A stretch of DNA of 64,000 bases from Actinomycetota bacterium (GCA_023382335.1 JAMCPM010000011.1:129229-193228), one strand, 5' to 3'. Counted from the first letter of the stretch, positions 24,604 to 33,731 are shown. Notes: a model not told the origin generated them from the letters alone. Program-made: numbers and translations.

Positions 24604-26297
24604 CGCCCACCGATCTCCTCAATGATATCGCAAGCCTGGTTTCCGAAGCCGTGCGAGCCAGATTGTCTTCGTGGAAACGCGGGGACCTGGCCGCCAACAT
24701 TATTCTGGAGCGCCCGGCTGGCAAGGGTCACGGCGACCTGTCAACCAATCTCGCCATGATCGCCGCCGGAGCCGCTGGCATGCCGCCCCGCAAGGCAGCG
24801 GAGTTGCTGATTGAGGACCTCCGGGCGAGCGGCGATCTGATGAAGTTGTGCCGCGAGATCGAGATAGCTGGGCCCGGCTTCATAAACCTTTTCCTTGAAG
24901 ACCGGGCGCTGGCCGAAACCGCCGGCCGGGCACTGGCTGATGGCATGGAGTTCGGCGCAGGGGTCGCAGACAAGCCGGAATCAATCCTGCTGGAATATGT
25001 CAGCGCCAACCCTACAGGGCCGCTGCACGCCGGCCATGCACGGTATGCCGCTTTTGGCGATTCGCTCAAGAGGATTCTGGCCTACGCCGGGCACGAGGTC
25101 ACAACCGAGTTTTACATCAACGATTACGGCACCCAGATGCTCAACTTCGGCAAATCCCTGGCCGTGCGCTACGCGCAGCAATTCGGTCACGAGGTATCCT
25201 TCCCGGAGGAAGGCTACCAGGGTGAGTACACGGTTCGGATCGCGAGCCTGATCAAACAGCAGATCGGTGATGAGATGATCGGGCACGTCCTTCCCGAACC
25301 CGATCAGGAGGCCATAGATTTCTTCAAAAAGGAAGGATGCGGGCTGGTTCTGGATGACATCCGGGCGATCCTGGCACGGTTCCGGGTGGAATTCGATGTC
25401 TGGTTCTCCGAATCGGCGTTGTATCAAAGCGGCGCCGTCGACGAGTCTCTAAAGACACTTGAGGCCGCGGGCGAGATTGAAATCCGCGATGGCGCCAAGT
25501 GGTTGCTGACCAGCCGCTTCGGCGATGACAAGGACCGCGTTCTCATCCGCAGCTCCGGCGAGCCGACATATTTTACCTCCGACATCGCCTACCACCGGCA
25601 GAAGCTTTCGCGCGGCTTCGACCGGCTGATCAATATCTGGGGCGCCGACCACCATGGCTATGTCCCGCGGATGAAGGCCGCGTTCGAGGCGCTTTCACAC
25701 GATCCGCAACGATTCGAGATCATCATAGGCCAGCTCGTGAACGTTATCGAGATGGGCGAGCGCAAGCAGATGTCCAAGCGGGCCGGCACCATGGTTACCC
25801 TCCAGGAGCTTCTCGACAGCATCGGCACCGATGCGGCCCGTTTCTTCCTGGTCGAGCGCAGCAACGACAGCACCCTCGACCTCGACCTGGAAAAGGCCAA
25901 ACTGCAATCGGAGGAAAACCCCGTCTATTACGTGCAGTACGCCCATGCCCGCATCTGCAGCATCCTCAGGCGCGCTGCGGAGCAGGGAGTCGCTGAGCCT
26001 GCTGATAACACTGACAGGCTTGCCGGGCCCTTAGCAGGGCAGGAGCGCGAGCTGATCCTGAAGCTGGCCGCGTTTCCCAGGACGGTGCTGAGCGCGGCCG
26101 AGATCCGCGGCCCCCACAGGATAACGACTTATGCTCGCGAACTGGCGGCGATCTTCCATGTCTTTTACCATAACTGCCCGGTTATCAGGGCTGAAGCGGC
26201 TACGGCCGCTTTTCGCCTCGATCTCTGCCGGCTCACCAGAAACGTGATTGCCAGAAGTCTCGATCTTGTTGGTGTTGAAGCGCCTGAATCCATGTAG
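24600..26297 (+). CDS. argS: Arginyl-tRNA synthetase
   Basis: Class I synthetase of 565 residues charging tRNA-Arg. The ArgS-specific N-terminal domain is followed by VSANPTGPLHAGHARYAAFGDSL (HIGH-type motif), TEFYINDYGTQM, IWGADHHGYVPRMKAA, and a C-terminal anticodon-binding DALR domain (YVQYAHARICSILRRA). KQMSKRAGTMVTL stands at the KMSKS site. ATG 24600 overlaps the DUF3006 stop. Full length. Confidence 0.96.
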   Translation: MTPTDLLNDIASLVSEAVRARLSSWKRGDLAANIILERPAGKGHGDLSTNLAMIAAGAAGMPPRKAAELLIEDLRASGDLMKLCREIEIAGPGFINLFLEDRALAETAGRALADGMEFGAGVADKPESILLEYVSANPTGPLHAGHARYAAFGDSLKRILAYAGHEVTTEFYINDYGTQMLNFGKSLAVRYAQQFGHEVSFPEEGYQGEYTVRIASLIKQQIGDEMIGHVLPEPDQEAIDFFKKEGCGLVLDDIRAILARFRVEFDVWFSESALYQSGAVDESLKTLEAAGEIEIRDGAKWLLTSRFGDDKDRVLIRSSGEPTYFTSDIAYHRQKLSRGFDRLINIWGADHHGYVPRMKAAFEALSHDPQRFEIIIGQLVNVIEMGERKQMSKRAGTMVTLQELLDSIGTDAARFFLVERSNDSTLDLDLEKAKLQSEENPVYYVQYAHARICSILRRAAEQGVAEPADNTDRLAGPLAGQERELILKLAAFPRTVLSAAEIRGPHRITTYARELAAIFHVFYHNCPVIRAEAATAAFRLDLCRLTRNVIARSLDLVGVEAPESM

Positions 26298-26313
26298 CCC
26301 CTCAGATTCCAAA

Positions 26314-27531
26314 ATGTTGTTATCGTTAAGACAGCTGCACTGGAGCATATACGCGCTGGCTCTCGCCAACGGCGTAGTGATGACCGGCTTCATGATGTTG
26401 CTGCCCCTCCTGCCTCAATATTCAGAGCAACTCGGTTTCGGTGAATTCGAAATCGGGCTTCTGGTCGCGGCGTTCTTTGTCGGCCGTGTCCTTTTCCAGT
26501 TTCCCATGGGAGTGCTGTCGGACCGTATCGGGCGGCGGGGGATCATGTCGGCCTCATTACTGATCTTTACCGTTTCCACCGCAGCTTACGCGCTCACCAC
26601 CACGATCTGGCTGATGATGTTCCTGCGGATGATGCAGGGTGTTGCAGCTTCGAGCCTCGCTGTCGGGTCGCAATCCTATATCAACGACCGCACGCCGACG
26701 GGCTTCCGGGGGCTGGCCAACGGCATCACCAGTAGCGCCATCAACATCGGAGTTATCGCCGGGCCGATACTGGCAGGTGTCCTCTCGCAGAGTTTTTCCA
26801 TCCAGACTCCTTTTTGGGTCGGCGGCGTGATGGGGGGGATGTGCTTTTTCCTCAGCCTTGCTATCCCCGGAATATCAGGCGCCAGGGAAGCAGCAGCGTC
26901 CCGGGCGGCGGCGGCTTCATCCCTGTTTAAAAAGGTCATCACCAGCGTCTTCTGTCTGCCGTCGTTCTCGCTTTCCCTGATCCAGTTCCTCTCGATGATG
27001 TCTATCGCCATCTTCCTGACGTCGGCGCCTATCCTGACTTCGGAGCTGCTTCGATGGAGCAGCTCCGAGATCGCGCTGGCGTTTGCTGCTGGAGGCGCGG
27101 CCGCCGCCATCTCCAGCCCTTTTCTTGGCCAGCTCTCGGACCGCATCGGCCGCATCAGCGTTATCGTGCTGGGCATGGCTTCACTGACCCTCGAAGCCCT
27201 GATCGTGTTCATCCATCCAGGAACGCCGCTGACCATGCTTGCGTTCGCCCTGGGAGGCGCCGGCACCCCGGCATATTTCAATGCATTTTATTCGCTGATC
27301 GGTGACGTCACCATCCCCCTTGACCGAGGCGCCGTCACGGGTTTCGTGGGATCGTTTGGAGAATGGGGCAGCATCATCGGCAGCAGCATCATCGTCCCGG
27401 TCGCTTGGCGCAACCTCAGCGTTTCCGCGCCGATGGCGGTCAATGTCCTGGTGGCTCTGCTCACCCTGGTACTGGCGCTGATAATGCGAGCTCCGCTCCA
27501 AAAGCAGGTAGGCCGCATCGCCCGCGTGTGA
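26314..27531 (+). CDS. Major facilitator superfamily transporter
   Basis: A 405-residue MFS permease with twelve predicted transmembrane segments. The loop 2-3 signature is GVLSDRIGRRG, repeated in the second half as GQLSDRIGRISV. The MFS_1 pattern resembles drug or sugar-efflux carriers, but the substrate cannot be inferred. ATG 26314, 16 nt after argS, is used because the longer open frame (26248) overlaps argS deeply. The tail is short and there is no partner gene. Confidence 0.85.
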   Translation: MLLSLRQLHWSIYALALANGVVMTGFMMLLPLLPQYSEQLGFGEFEIGLLVAAFFVGRVLFQFPMGVLSDRIGRRGIMSASLLIFTVSTAAYALTTTIWLMMFLRMMQGVAASSLAVGSQSYINDRTPTGFRGLANGITSSAINIGVIAGPILAGVLSQSFSIQTPFWVGGVMGGMCFFLSLAIPGISGAREAAASRAAAASSLFKKVITSVFCLPSFSLSLIQFLSMMSIAIFLTSAPILTSELLRWSSSEIALAFAAGGAAAAISSPFLGQLSDRIGRISVIVLGMASLTLEALIVFIHPGTPLTMLAFALGGAGTPAYFNAFYSLIGDVTIPLDRGAVTGFVGSFGEWGSIIGSSIIVPVAWRNLSVSAPMAVNVLVALLTLVLALIMRAPLQKQVGRIARV

Positions 27532-27637
27532 CCGGCCGGCATCATGGCGGCGCGCCGGTGAGGTGACGCGCGTCATTGTTTGCGGCAGCTGGCAGGGTCA
27601 TAATTGTTACAACAGTCAGTCTTGAGGGAAGGTCGAT

Positions 27638-28462
27638 TTGCCGGAACTGCCCGAAGTCGAAACTATATGCCGTCAACTGGCTCCATACCTTTCCGGAAAA
27701 AAAATAGCGCGCGTCAAGGTCGTCGATCCGTTGATCACCGCTCCGGAAAATGCACGGGCATTCAGCCGCCGAGTAAACGGTCAGACGATCGAGAGCGTGA
27801 GCCGGCGGGGAAAGTACCTTCTTCTAAATATGAAGTCGCGAGAAACGCTGGTGTTTCATCTGCGGATGACAGGCAGGCTGACCCAGGCCCGACTGCCAAT
27901 CGGCAAAAATGACCGGCAACATCTGAGGCTGGTGCTCGAATTATCCGGAGGCTACGCACTTACGTTCCACGATGCCAGGCGATTCGGCAAGGCGTTCGTG
28001 CTGTCGCCGGACGAGGTTGAGATTTACTGGAAAAAGCTCGGCCCGGAGCCGCTGGGGAGGTCGTTCAACGTTAGATATCTCGAGAGAGTGCTGGGCAAGC
28101 GAACGCGCCCGATCAAATCCCTGCTGCTGGACCAGTCGATCGTGGCCGGCGTCGGCAATATCTATGCTGATGAGGCTCTGTACCGCGCCGGCATCCATCC
28201 CGAGCGGCCAGCGGGTGAGATCGACGGCGCCGAAGCCAAACGGCTTGCCGGAGCCATCAAAGCTACGCTGAGAAGGGCCATCGAACTCCAGGGCAGCTCA
28301 ATCGACACCTACCGTGACGCGCGTGGCGGCAGCGGCAGTTTTCAGAACACCTTTCGCGTCCATCGGCGTGAGGGCAAGCCCTGTCCGGGATGTGGGGGAA
28401 CCGTGAAGAAGATCAAGGTGGGGGGGAGGGGCACCTATTTCTGCCCTTCATGTCAGAAATGA
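27638..28462 (+). CDS. mutM: Formamidopyrimidine-DNA glycosylase
   Basis: Base-excision repair enzyme removing 8-oxoguanine and FaPy lesions with AP-lyase activity. After the TTG start, the N-terminal PELPEVETICRQLAPYL has the catalytic Pro and Glu. LLLDQSIVAGVGNIYADEALYRAGIHP is the H2TH region, and the C-terminal zinc finger is CPGCGGTVKKI plus YFCPSC. At 274 residues it is complete. It overlaps the following peptidase gene. Confidence 0.96.
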   Translation: MPELPEVETICRQLAPYLSGKKIARVKVVDPLITAPENARAFSRRVNGQTIESVSRRGKYLLLNMKSRETLVFHLRMTGRLTQARLPIGKNDRQHLRLVLELSGGYALTFHDARRFGKAFVLSPDEVEIYWKKLGPEPLGRSFNVRYLERVLGKRTRPIKSLLLDQSIVAGVGNIYADEALYRAGIHPERPAGEIDGAEAKRLAGAIKATLRRAIELQGSSIDTYRDARGGSGSFQNTFRVHRREGKPCPGCGGTVKKIKVGGRGTYFCPSCQK

Positions 28463-29568
28463 GATCGTTGATCAAACGCATCAAAAGCAATAGCCGGAAT
28501 CAGGCGCCTTTCTTCCTGCTGATACTCTCCGTGTTTTCAATGCTGACGTTCGCCGTGGTTTCCCTTGCCGGATGCGGGAACAGCGAGCAAGGGAACCGCG
28601 TTGATGTGGCGCCGGCTTCCGGCACCCTACGTGATTTCAAGCCACCTCCAAAGACTGTGCCTGCAGAGACGGCGCCAACAGTTGCCGCTGCCGCCAGCCA
28701 GACGCAACAGGATCAGCTGCTGTCCGCGTATAGCCTTGACAGCCAGTTTTCCTACTTGACGATCGTCGCTTCGAGCAGTTATCAGGGGCGCAGGACCGAC
28801 AGCGCCGGCGCCAGGGCTTCGGCGGCATACATATCTTCCGAGTTCTCACGGCTCGGTCTGCAACCTTGGACAGGGGCCGGCCTTTCGACATACCTCGAGC
28901 ATTTCAACGCGTCGGGCCTGGAAAGCGACAACGTTATCGGAATCCTTCCCGGAAGCGCCGCCAATGGCTCGCATGTCATCATCGCCTCCCATTACGACCA
29001 TCTCGGCCTCGATAGCAGCGGGCGGCCCTACAATGGCGCTGACGACAACGCCGCCGGCGTCGCCGCCGTGCTGGAGATGGCCCGCGTATTCCAGCAGACA
29101 GGAATCAGGCCCGCCGATACGATCGTCTTCTGCGCTTTCTCGGGTGAGGAAGAGGGAGAACTAGGTTCGGCTGCTCTAGGGCAGCAACTGGTGGTTGCAG
29201 GGATCAGCAAGAATGTGGAAATGATCAACATCGACGGCATCGGCGCCACCGGCGGCAGCTATTTCGGGGTCTGGGATGAGGGCGCCGACAACACCGCGCC
29301 GCTGCTCGAGACGCTGCGGCAAGCCGGCCAGGCCCTGGGGGTTCCCGTCAGGGCCGAGGGAACCGACATCGGATCCGACGCCCAGTCGTTTGACTGGCAG
29401 TATTCGATCCCGGCGGTGACGGTAGACTGGTCGTGGGGCCAGGACGCCAGCGCCTGGCATCCTTACTATCACACGATCTACGACACTCCTGAAAAGATAG
29501 ACCAGTCGGTTATGGCCCAGGCGACTAAAGTCTCACTGCTGGGGCTCTGGTTGCGGGCCAACGGCTGA
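28450..29568 (+). CDS. Lipoprotein M28-family zinc aminopeptidase
   Basis: A 372-residue exported metallopeptidase. The signal peptide ends in a lipobox (VSLAGCGN), so it should be anchored to the outer membrane face. The M28 domain has the co-catalytic zinc set: IIASHYDHLG, GADDNAAGVAAVLEMA, FSGEEEGELGS, NIDGIG, and a late HPYYHTIYDTPEK. A Pro/Ala/Gln-rich linker separates the lipid anchor from the domain. The start is ATG 28450 or 28459 within the mutM 3' end. It probably trims amino acids from external peptides. Confidence 0.88.
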   Translation: MSEMRSLIKRIKSNSRNQAPFFLLILSVFSMLTFAVVSLAGCGNSEQGNRVDVAPASGTLRDFKPPPKTVPAETAPTVAAAASQTQQDQLLSAYSLDSQFSYLTIVASSSYQGRRTDSAGARASAAYISSEFSRLGLQPWTGAGLSTYLEHFNASGLESDNVIGILPGSAANGSHVIIASHYDHLGLDSSGRPYNGADDNAAGVAAVLEMARVFQQTGIRPADTIVFCAFSGEEEGELGSAALGQQLVVAGISKNVEMINIDGIGATGGSYFGVWDEGADNTAPLLETLRQAGQALGVPVRAEGTDIGSDAQSFDWQYSIPAVTVDWSWGQDASAWHPYYHTIYDTPEKIDQSVMAQATKVSLLGLWLRANG

Positions 29569-29597
29569 AGAGCAAGACCAGGAAATCTTTGAAGGGG

Positions 29598-30656
29598 TCA
29601 GGACTCGCGGAATTCCTGATAGCAGGCTACCGAGGCGCCGCCAATCGCCTTTGCCAGATAAAGGGCCCTGTCTGCTTTCGCCCTGAGGGTGCCGACATCG
29701 GTGCCATTTGCCGGACATGATACTACTCCGACTGAGACCCCTGTTATCTCACGGCCGCCTGACTGGATATTGAGCCGGCGGACGTCGCGGACCACCCTGT
29801 ACGCGAGCCGCTCGCCATCGATGGCCGTGGTTCCCGGAAGGACCACAAAGAACTCATCACCTCCATAGCGAACCGCAACATCGGTTTCCCTCTTTTCAGT
29901 GGCCAGAATCGCCGCGAGATGTTTCAACGCCAGATCGCCTGAGTGATGTCCGCGTACATCATTGAGCTCTTTGAGGCCGTCGAGGTCGAGCATCATCAAG
30001 GAAAAGGGGATGCGGTAACGCTTGTACAGCTCCAGGTTCCTGTGCAGCTGGCGTCTGAAATATCGCACGTTATAAAGTCCGGTAAGGGCGTCAGTGTCAG
30101 CAAGATGCTGAAGCTGCGAAGAATGCTCCTCGATATAGGCCTTGAGCCCTTCCTTTAGGACATGGCTGAATCCGTCATCCAGATTCTGGCAGAGGTTAAG
30201 GACGGCCGTGTCTGAGCGCCGGAGGTCTGCAGACGCCGCGTCGAACATCAGGCGCTTGAGCAGCGAGTAGTCATCCATGAGCTGGTCAATGCTCGGATCT
30301 TCCTTGCGAAGAGTCGCCAGCTTGGAAGATAGCTGCGTTATTTCCGGCAGCCTGGAGGATATGGTCTCCGGCTGCTCGATGGCATCGGCGATGCTTTGGA
30401 TCAGCCCGGGGAAGCCTGAGGTAAGCTCCTGAGTGGGAAAAGCCAGCAGCGATGACATGCCCAGTGTGTCGATGACCTGCTTCAACCATGACTTGATGAC
30501 TTCGGTCTCATGGTTCTTCAGCGAATCTCTGGCCTTGCCGAAGAGGGGAGACGCCGGTACTGAGGCGTGTCCGGCTGTTTCCTCGTGCTGAGACTTGGCG
30601 CCGGCTGTGGGCACGCGCCTCATTTCTTTCCTGTCGCTTACTTCCCCGCGGTCCAT
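29598..30656 (-). CDS. Cytosolic diguanylate cyclase with RsbR-like N-terminus
   Basis: A 352-residue protein. The helical N-terminal part (about 40-185: DSLKNHETEVIKSWLKQV) resembles the RsbRD-type sensor domains of stressosome-like proteins, by appearance only. The GGDEF domain follows: DALTGLYNVRYFRRQLHR, LMMLDLDGLKELND, VRYGGDEFFVVLPG. RETD five residues before GGDEF is an RxxD inhibitory site. It lies 21 nt after the upstream hypothetical gene and is convergent with the M28 peptidase gene. Confidence 0.88.
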   Translation of the reverse strand: MDRGEVSDRKEMRRVPTAGAKSQHEETAGHASVPASPLFGKARDSLKNHETEVIKSWLKQVIDTLGMSSLLAFPTQELTSGFPGLIQSIADAIEQPETISSRLPEITQLSSKLATLRKEDPSIDQLMDDYSLLKRLMFDAASADLRRSDTAVLNLCQNLDDGFSHVLKEGLKAYIEEHSSQLQHLADTDALTGLYNVRYFRRQLHRNLELYKRYRIPFSLMMLDLDGLKELNDVRGHHSGDLALKHLAAILATEKRETDVAVRYGGDEFFVVLPGTTAIDGERLAYRVVRDVRRLNIQSGGREITGVSVGVVSCPANGTDVGTLRAKADRALYLAKAIGGASVACYQEFRES

Positions 30657-30677
30657 GGACTCGGCCCCCTTTGGGCT

Positions 30678-31187
30678 CTAGGTGCGTCTGAACAGGGAGG
30701 CGACTCCCTGTTCATGCATGCTGACCCGGCCATCGTTCAGCCCTTCGTGCAGGTCGTAACTCTCGCGATACTCATCGTCATACGTTGGGCGTACGTGATT
30801 GCGAATCGCCGTCTGGGTATTACCGCCGGCCTTTATCATAGACCGCGCCTTCCGCCTGAGCGAGATAGCGATATCGAGTACGGCTTCGGCGCTTTGGAGC
30901 AAGGCCAGCCTTGAATCGAGAATATCCTTTTCCATGCGGGCGTAATCCCCTGCAACGCGATCCGTTATTTCAAGAACGCGCTCAGCCACTTCTGTAAGGG
31001 AGGAGTCCATGAGATCTTCGAGTTTCAGGAACTCTTCCCTGGACCGGGTGAAGGAATCAGGTGGCATTTCGCCGGCCGAAAACTCGCGAATTTGAGGCTC
31101 GCCGCCGTTACTGAATGGCCTGGAAATCCGGATTGTCTGGGTGCGGAGTTCCTCAAGGCGTTCGTCGACCATCTTTTGAATATCCAT
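30678..31187 (-). CDS. Hypothetical helical protein upstream of a diguanylate cyclase
   Basis: A 169-residue soluble, charged protein that I do not recognise. The middle (about 45-115) is a long heptad-like helix (FLKLEDLMDSSLTEVAERV, RMEKDILDSRLALLQSAEAVL), suggesting a coiled coil. The C-terminus is acidic and Tyr-rich. ATG 31187 has AGGAG upstream. It is 21 nt before the diguanylate cyclase gene, so it may be a partner or sensor of that enzyme. The 190 bp upstream hold only an 8-bp inverted repeat near 31310-31335. Confidence 0.6.
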   Translation of the reverse strand: MDIQKMVDERLEELRTQTIRISRPFSNGGEPQIREFSAGEMPPDSFTRSREEFLKLEDLMDSSLTEVAERVLEITDRVAGDYARMEKDILDSRLALLQSAEAVLDIAISLRRKARSMIKAGGNTQTAIRNHVRPTYDDEYRESYDLHEGLNDGRVSMHEQGVASLFRRT

Positions 31188-31378
31188 TGCTCTCCTGTTC
31201 TGTCTCTACTCGTGTTTTCGATCATGAGACAGGCCTGTTAACAGCAGACTTCGGAACGCGAGGTCATCTGTGCTTCAAAACAGCGCCTGGGGATGCGGCT
31301 AAATTGGGGGACAAGATTGCCGCAAAATCTTGTTCTACAAAGCTCCTTTAGTTTCCTTTAAGAAATAGGAGTACGGAC

Positions 31379-31443
31379 AAAAAAATACTCCGGCGGCTGC
31401 AACCATCCCAATGAGGGATCGGGCAAATCGCATGCCGCCAGAG
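31379..31443 (-). terminator. Terminator of the riboswitch-controlled gene
   Basis: Read on the minus strand, CTCTGGCGGC (31443-31434) pairs with GCCGCCGGAG (31397-31388). The long loop holds a small ATCCC/GGGAT hairpin, and TATTTTTTT follows. It lies just past the stop of the secreted-protein gene. Confidence 0.65.
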
Positions 31444-31479
31444 CAAAGTCGGTTGGGACCGACGAGGGACGATATGTTC

Positions 31480-31902
31480 CTAGAGATTGATGACTGTTAC
31501 CAGAATTCCTGTCGTCGGGAACTGAGCTCGAAGGATATCGTCACCCAGTGCGGCACCGTCAGGATCCGTTTCAGCAGGATGCCCGAACGAGAGCCCGAAG
31601 TCAGCCATAAATCCGTGACCTTCTGCGACGTTAATGGCCGGTCCATGAATCAGCTGCGACGGTGCCGTCTGGGTGACAAGTTCCGTTATTACCTGGCCAA
31701 ATCCGTGATTCCCGGCAGAATTGGGAGCGGATTTGCCAAAATCAACACCGATTGAGTCGGAGACGTCGACAGTAACTCTTGTCTTGCCCGAGTTCGATGC
31801 TGCTATACCTGCACTCGCGGGTAGTAACCAAGCGCAAGCGAAAATCGCGGTGGCGAGAAGCCCAACCAGACCAAGATGCTTGTTTCGTCTGCTGTTGTCC
31901 AT
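31480..31902 (-). CDS. Small secreted protein under c-di-GMP riboswitch control
   Basis: A 140-residue protein of unknown function. A signal peptide (LGLVGLLATAIFACAWLLPASAGIAA) precedes a mature part rich in Gly, Ser and Asp, predicted beta-rich (TRVTVDVSDSIGVDFG), with no cysteines or known motif. ATG 31902 has AAGGA six bases upstream. Its leader contains a c-di-GMP-I aptamer and an intrinsic terminator, so expression should follow c-di-GMP level. A surface or matrix role would fit genes of this regulon, but this is inference. The plus-strand frame opposite (31411-31755) lacks such support. Confidence 0.68.
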   Translation of the reverse strand: MDNSRRNKHLGLVGLLATAIFACAWLLPASAGIAASNSGKTRVTVDVSDSIGVDFGKSAPNSAGNHGFGQVITELVTQTAPSQLIHGPAINVAEGHGFMADFGLSFGHPAETDPDGAALGDDILRAQFPTTGILVTVINL

Positions 31903-31971
31903 TGTATCCTTGATTCAATGGACAAACCGCGTCGCTGCGTCGCTTGCGCTCGGCACCCCCGGTGAGGACAC

Positions 31972-32010
31972 AAAAAAGGCTCAACGCCCGTACCAGTCGG
32001 AGCGTTGAGC
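31972..32010 (-). terminator. Riboswitch expression-platform terminator
   Basis: Minus-strand GCTCAACGC (32010-32002) pairs with GCGTTGAGC (31987-31979), followed by six T residues (31977-31972). It stands between the aptamer and the start codon at 31902, so it is the likely transcriptional switch. Confidence 0.85.
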
Positions 32011-32050
32011 TGTCTAGCAACATCAGCGCCACTCGTGAAGAGCAGCTAAA

Positions 32051-32130
32051 CAGGGCTTCGGCGGCCGGGCTGTCTCCCGAAAGAGACCCCTAGCTTTGCG
32101 CCCCCACCTCGCGATGGGTTTGCCTTTTCG
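32051..32130 (-). ncRNA. c-di-GMP-I (GEMM) riboswitch aptamer
   Basis: On the minus strand the conserved GEMM-I parts occur in order: AAGGCAAACC, a P2 hairpin CCCATC-GCGA-GGTGGG with GNRA loop, GGCGCAAAGC, a P3 stem GTCTC/GAGAC, and GCCCGGCCGCCGAAG matching the terminal CGGGNNRCCGA segment. Aligned to the Vc2 aptamer, the ligand-contacting G20, A47 and C92 positions read G, A and C, which favours c-di-GMP over cGAMP. A terminator follows 40 nt downstream. Whether ligand turns the gene on or off was not resolved. Confidence 0.82.
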
Positions 32131-32196
32131 TTCTTGTAAGGTAGATATCGGCTCCGTAACGTCATGCCTTGACGAAAACAAATTGGCATCATTCTT

Positions 32197-32224
32197 TTGC
32201 TCTTGGAAACGTGGTAGCTATAAT
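32197..32224 (+). promoter_or_regulatory. Promoter of the L,D-transpeptidase gene
   Basis: Perfect -10 TATAAT (32219-32224) with a weak -35 TTGCTC (32197-32202) at 16-base spacing, 35 nt before the ATG at 32259. Confidence 0.55.
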
Positions 32225-32258
32225 AAACAAAGTCTAAGTTTCCACCAGAGCGTTTCGA

Positions 32259-33650
32259 ATGAGCAGAACCACATCAGTCAAGCCAACACGAACGGCCACG
32301 TCAGCCACAAAGCGAAAGGCGATAATCGTCTTTGCGTCGGCTATTCTGGTTTTGCTGTTCCTGGGCTATCTTTCCATGGCCTCGCTTTTTCCGGCGGGAG
32401 TATCGGTTAACCCGGGCGACGGCAGCCAGGATGTGGCCATCGACAACCAGATCAAGATCTCCACGAGCTGGATGCGCGGATCGGTCAAGACCGTTACTGT
32501 CAAAGAGATAACCCTGGATCCGCTGGGTGCCCCCGCCGGAGAGAAAATGATCGACGGGACTCTCAACGGCGACACCTTCGTCCGCAGCGACGGAGAAACC
32601 CTTCTTCATCCCGACTCCCGCTATGAGATCACCGTTCAGGCCCAGCTTACCGATCTGACCCTGACCGGACCTCAGCACCAGGATGTCACCAAGCATGCCA
32701 CGTTTCAAACAATAACGACCCCGGCGCCGGTCTTTGCCAAGGACAAGCAGACCGTGCCGACCGGTGAACCCATCGTTGTGGAATTCAATACGCCGATCAA
32801 ATCCTTCACTTACGAGATCAGCCCTGAACTCAAATCGACGTCGCAGCTGGACGAGAATAACCCCACCCGCGCCATGATAACCTTCGACGGTTACGAGCAG
32901 GGGAAGGAATATACCATGACCATCACCGGGGCCACGGCTGAGAATGGCGCCGGCTTGGTGCATCCGTACTCGCAAAAGATTGCAACGACTGCGCCTCTGA
33001 AGATATTTTTCACGCCAGGAGACGGGGAATCGGGTGTCAGCCTGACCGAACACCCGACGCTCCAGTTCAGCGAAGACATCAAGAATCCGGAAGTCGCCGA
33101 CGAGGTCCTGTCCTTCGACCCCGCGGTCCTGGGTGGTTGGGACTGGGTTGCCCCTGACAAGATCGAGTTCAAGCCGCTGAACGACTGGACGCAGGGGCAG
33201 TCAGTAACCATAAAGCTTAAGGGTGGCACCGAAGGGTTCCGTAGTGTCAGCGGCAGCTACGTGCGCGAGGACGTCCAGAGTACTTTCACAGCCAAGCCTT
33301 CAAAGCTTATCGACGTCAATCTTACCGAGCAGAGGGTATACATGTACGACAACGATCAGCTGGTCAAGACTCTCATTTGCTCCAGCGGATCACAGGCGAC
33401 TCCGAGTCTGACGGGGAGGTACGCGGTGTACGCGAAGGCCGACAAGGTAGATATGCGTGGTGAAGGGTACGACGCTCCCAACGTACCCTGGGTACTGATG
33501 TTCAACGGGGATTACACGATCCACGGAAATTACTGGTCGACGCAGTTTGGAGTGCCAACGAGTCATGGTTGCGTCGGCCTGCCGCTCGACCAGGCGGAAT
33601 ATCTCTACAACTGGACGCCGATCGGCACGATCGTATCGATCCACTATTAG
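32259..33650 (+). CDS. L,D-transpeptidase with Ig-like domains
   Basis: A 463-residue membrane-anchored cell-wall enzyme that forms 3-3 cross-links between stem peptides or attaches proteins to peptidoglycan. One transmembrane segment (about 22-42, IIVFASAILVLLFLGYLSM) is followed by Big_5/Ig-like repeats beginning VSVNPGDGSQDVAIDNQIKI and FFTPGDGESGVSLTEHPTL. The C-terminal YkuD domain starts at KLIDVNLTEQRVYMY. Its catalytic motif is IHGNYW then SHGCVGLP with the active Cys. The architecture matches actinobacterial Ldt enzymes. ATG 32259 has no strong Shine-Dalgarno site. It is divergent from the riboswitch unit. Confidence 0.92.
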   Translation: MSRTTSVKPTRTATSATKRKAIIVFASAILVLLFLGYLSMASLFPAGVSVNPGDGSQDVAIDNQIKISTSWMRGSVKTVTVKEITLDPLGAPAGEKMIDGTLNGDTFVRSDGETLLHPDSRYEITVQAQLTDLTLTGPQHQDVTKHATFQTITTPAPVFAKDKQTVPTGEPIVVEFNTPIKSFTYEISPELKSTSQLDENNPTRAMITFDGYEQGKEYTMTITGATAENGAGLVHPYSQKIATTAPLKIFFTPGDGESGVSLTEHPTLQFSEDIKNPEVADEVLSFDPAVLGGWDWVAPDKIEFKPLNDWTQGQSVTIKLKGGTEGFRSVSGSYVREDVQSTFTAKPSKLIDVNLTEQRVYMYDNDQLVKTLICSSGSQATPSLTGRYAVYAKADKVDMRGEGYDAPNVPWVLMFNGDYTIHGNYWSTQFGVPTSHGCVGLPLDQAEYLYNWTPIGTIVSIHY

Positions 33651-33731
33651 CCGGAGCGGTTACGCCACCATCCCGGCCGCGCACGATTTTGGATGGGGCG
33701 CTCCAGGCTCCTTCAGAACTCCAACTTTCTC

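Noticed and set aside
31400-31480. Possible second GEMM-like motif (GGGCAAATC then GAGCAAAGTC) on the plus strand
   Set aside because: No proper P2 hairpin and no terminal CGGGNNRCCGA segment; the region is explained by the minus-strand terminator.
31411-31755. Plus-strand frame of 114 codons
   Set aside because: It is antisense to the secreted-protein gene, which has a signal peptide, ribosome site, riboswitch and terminator; the plus frame has none.
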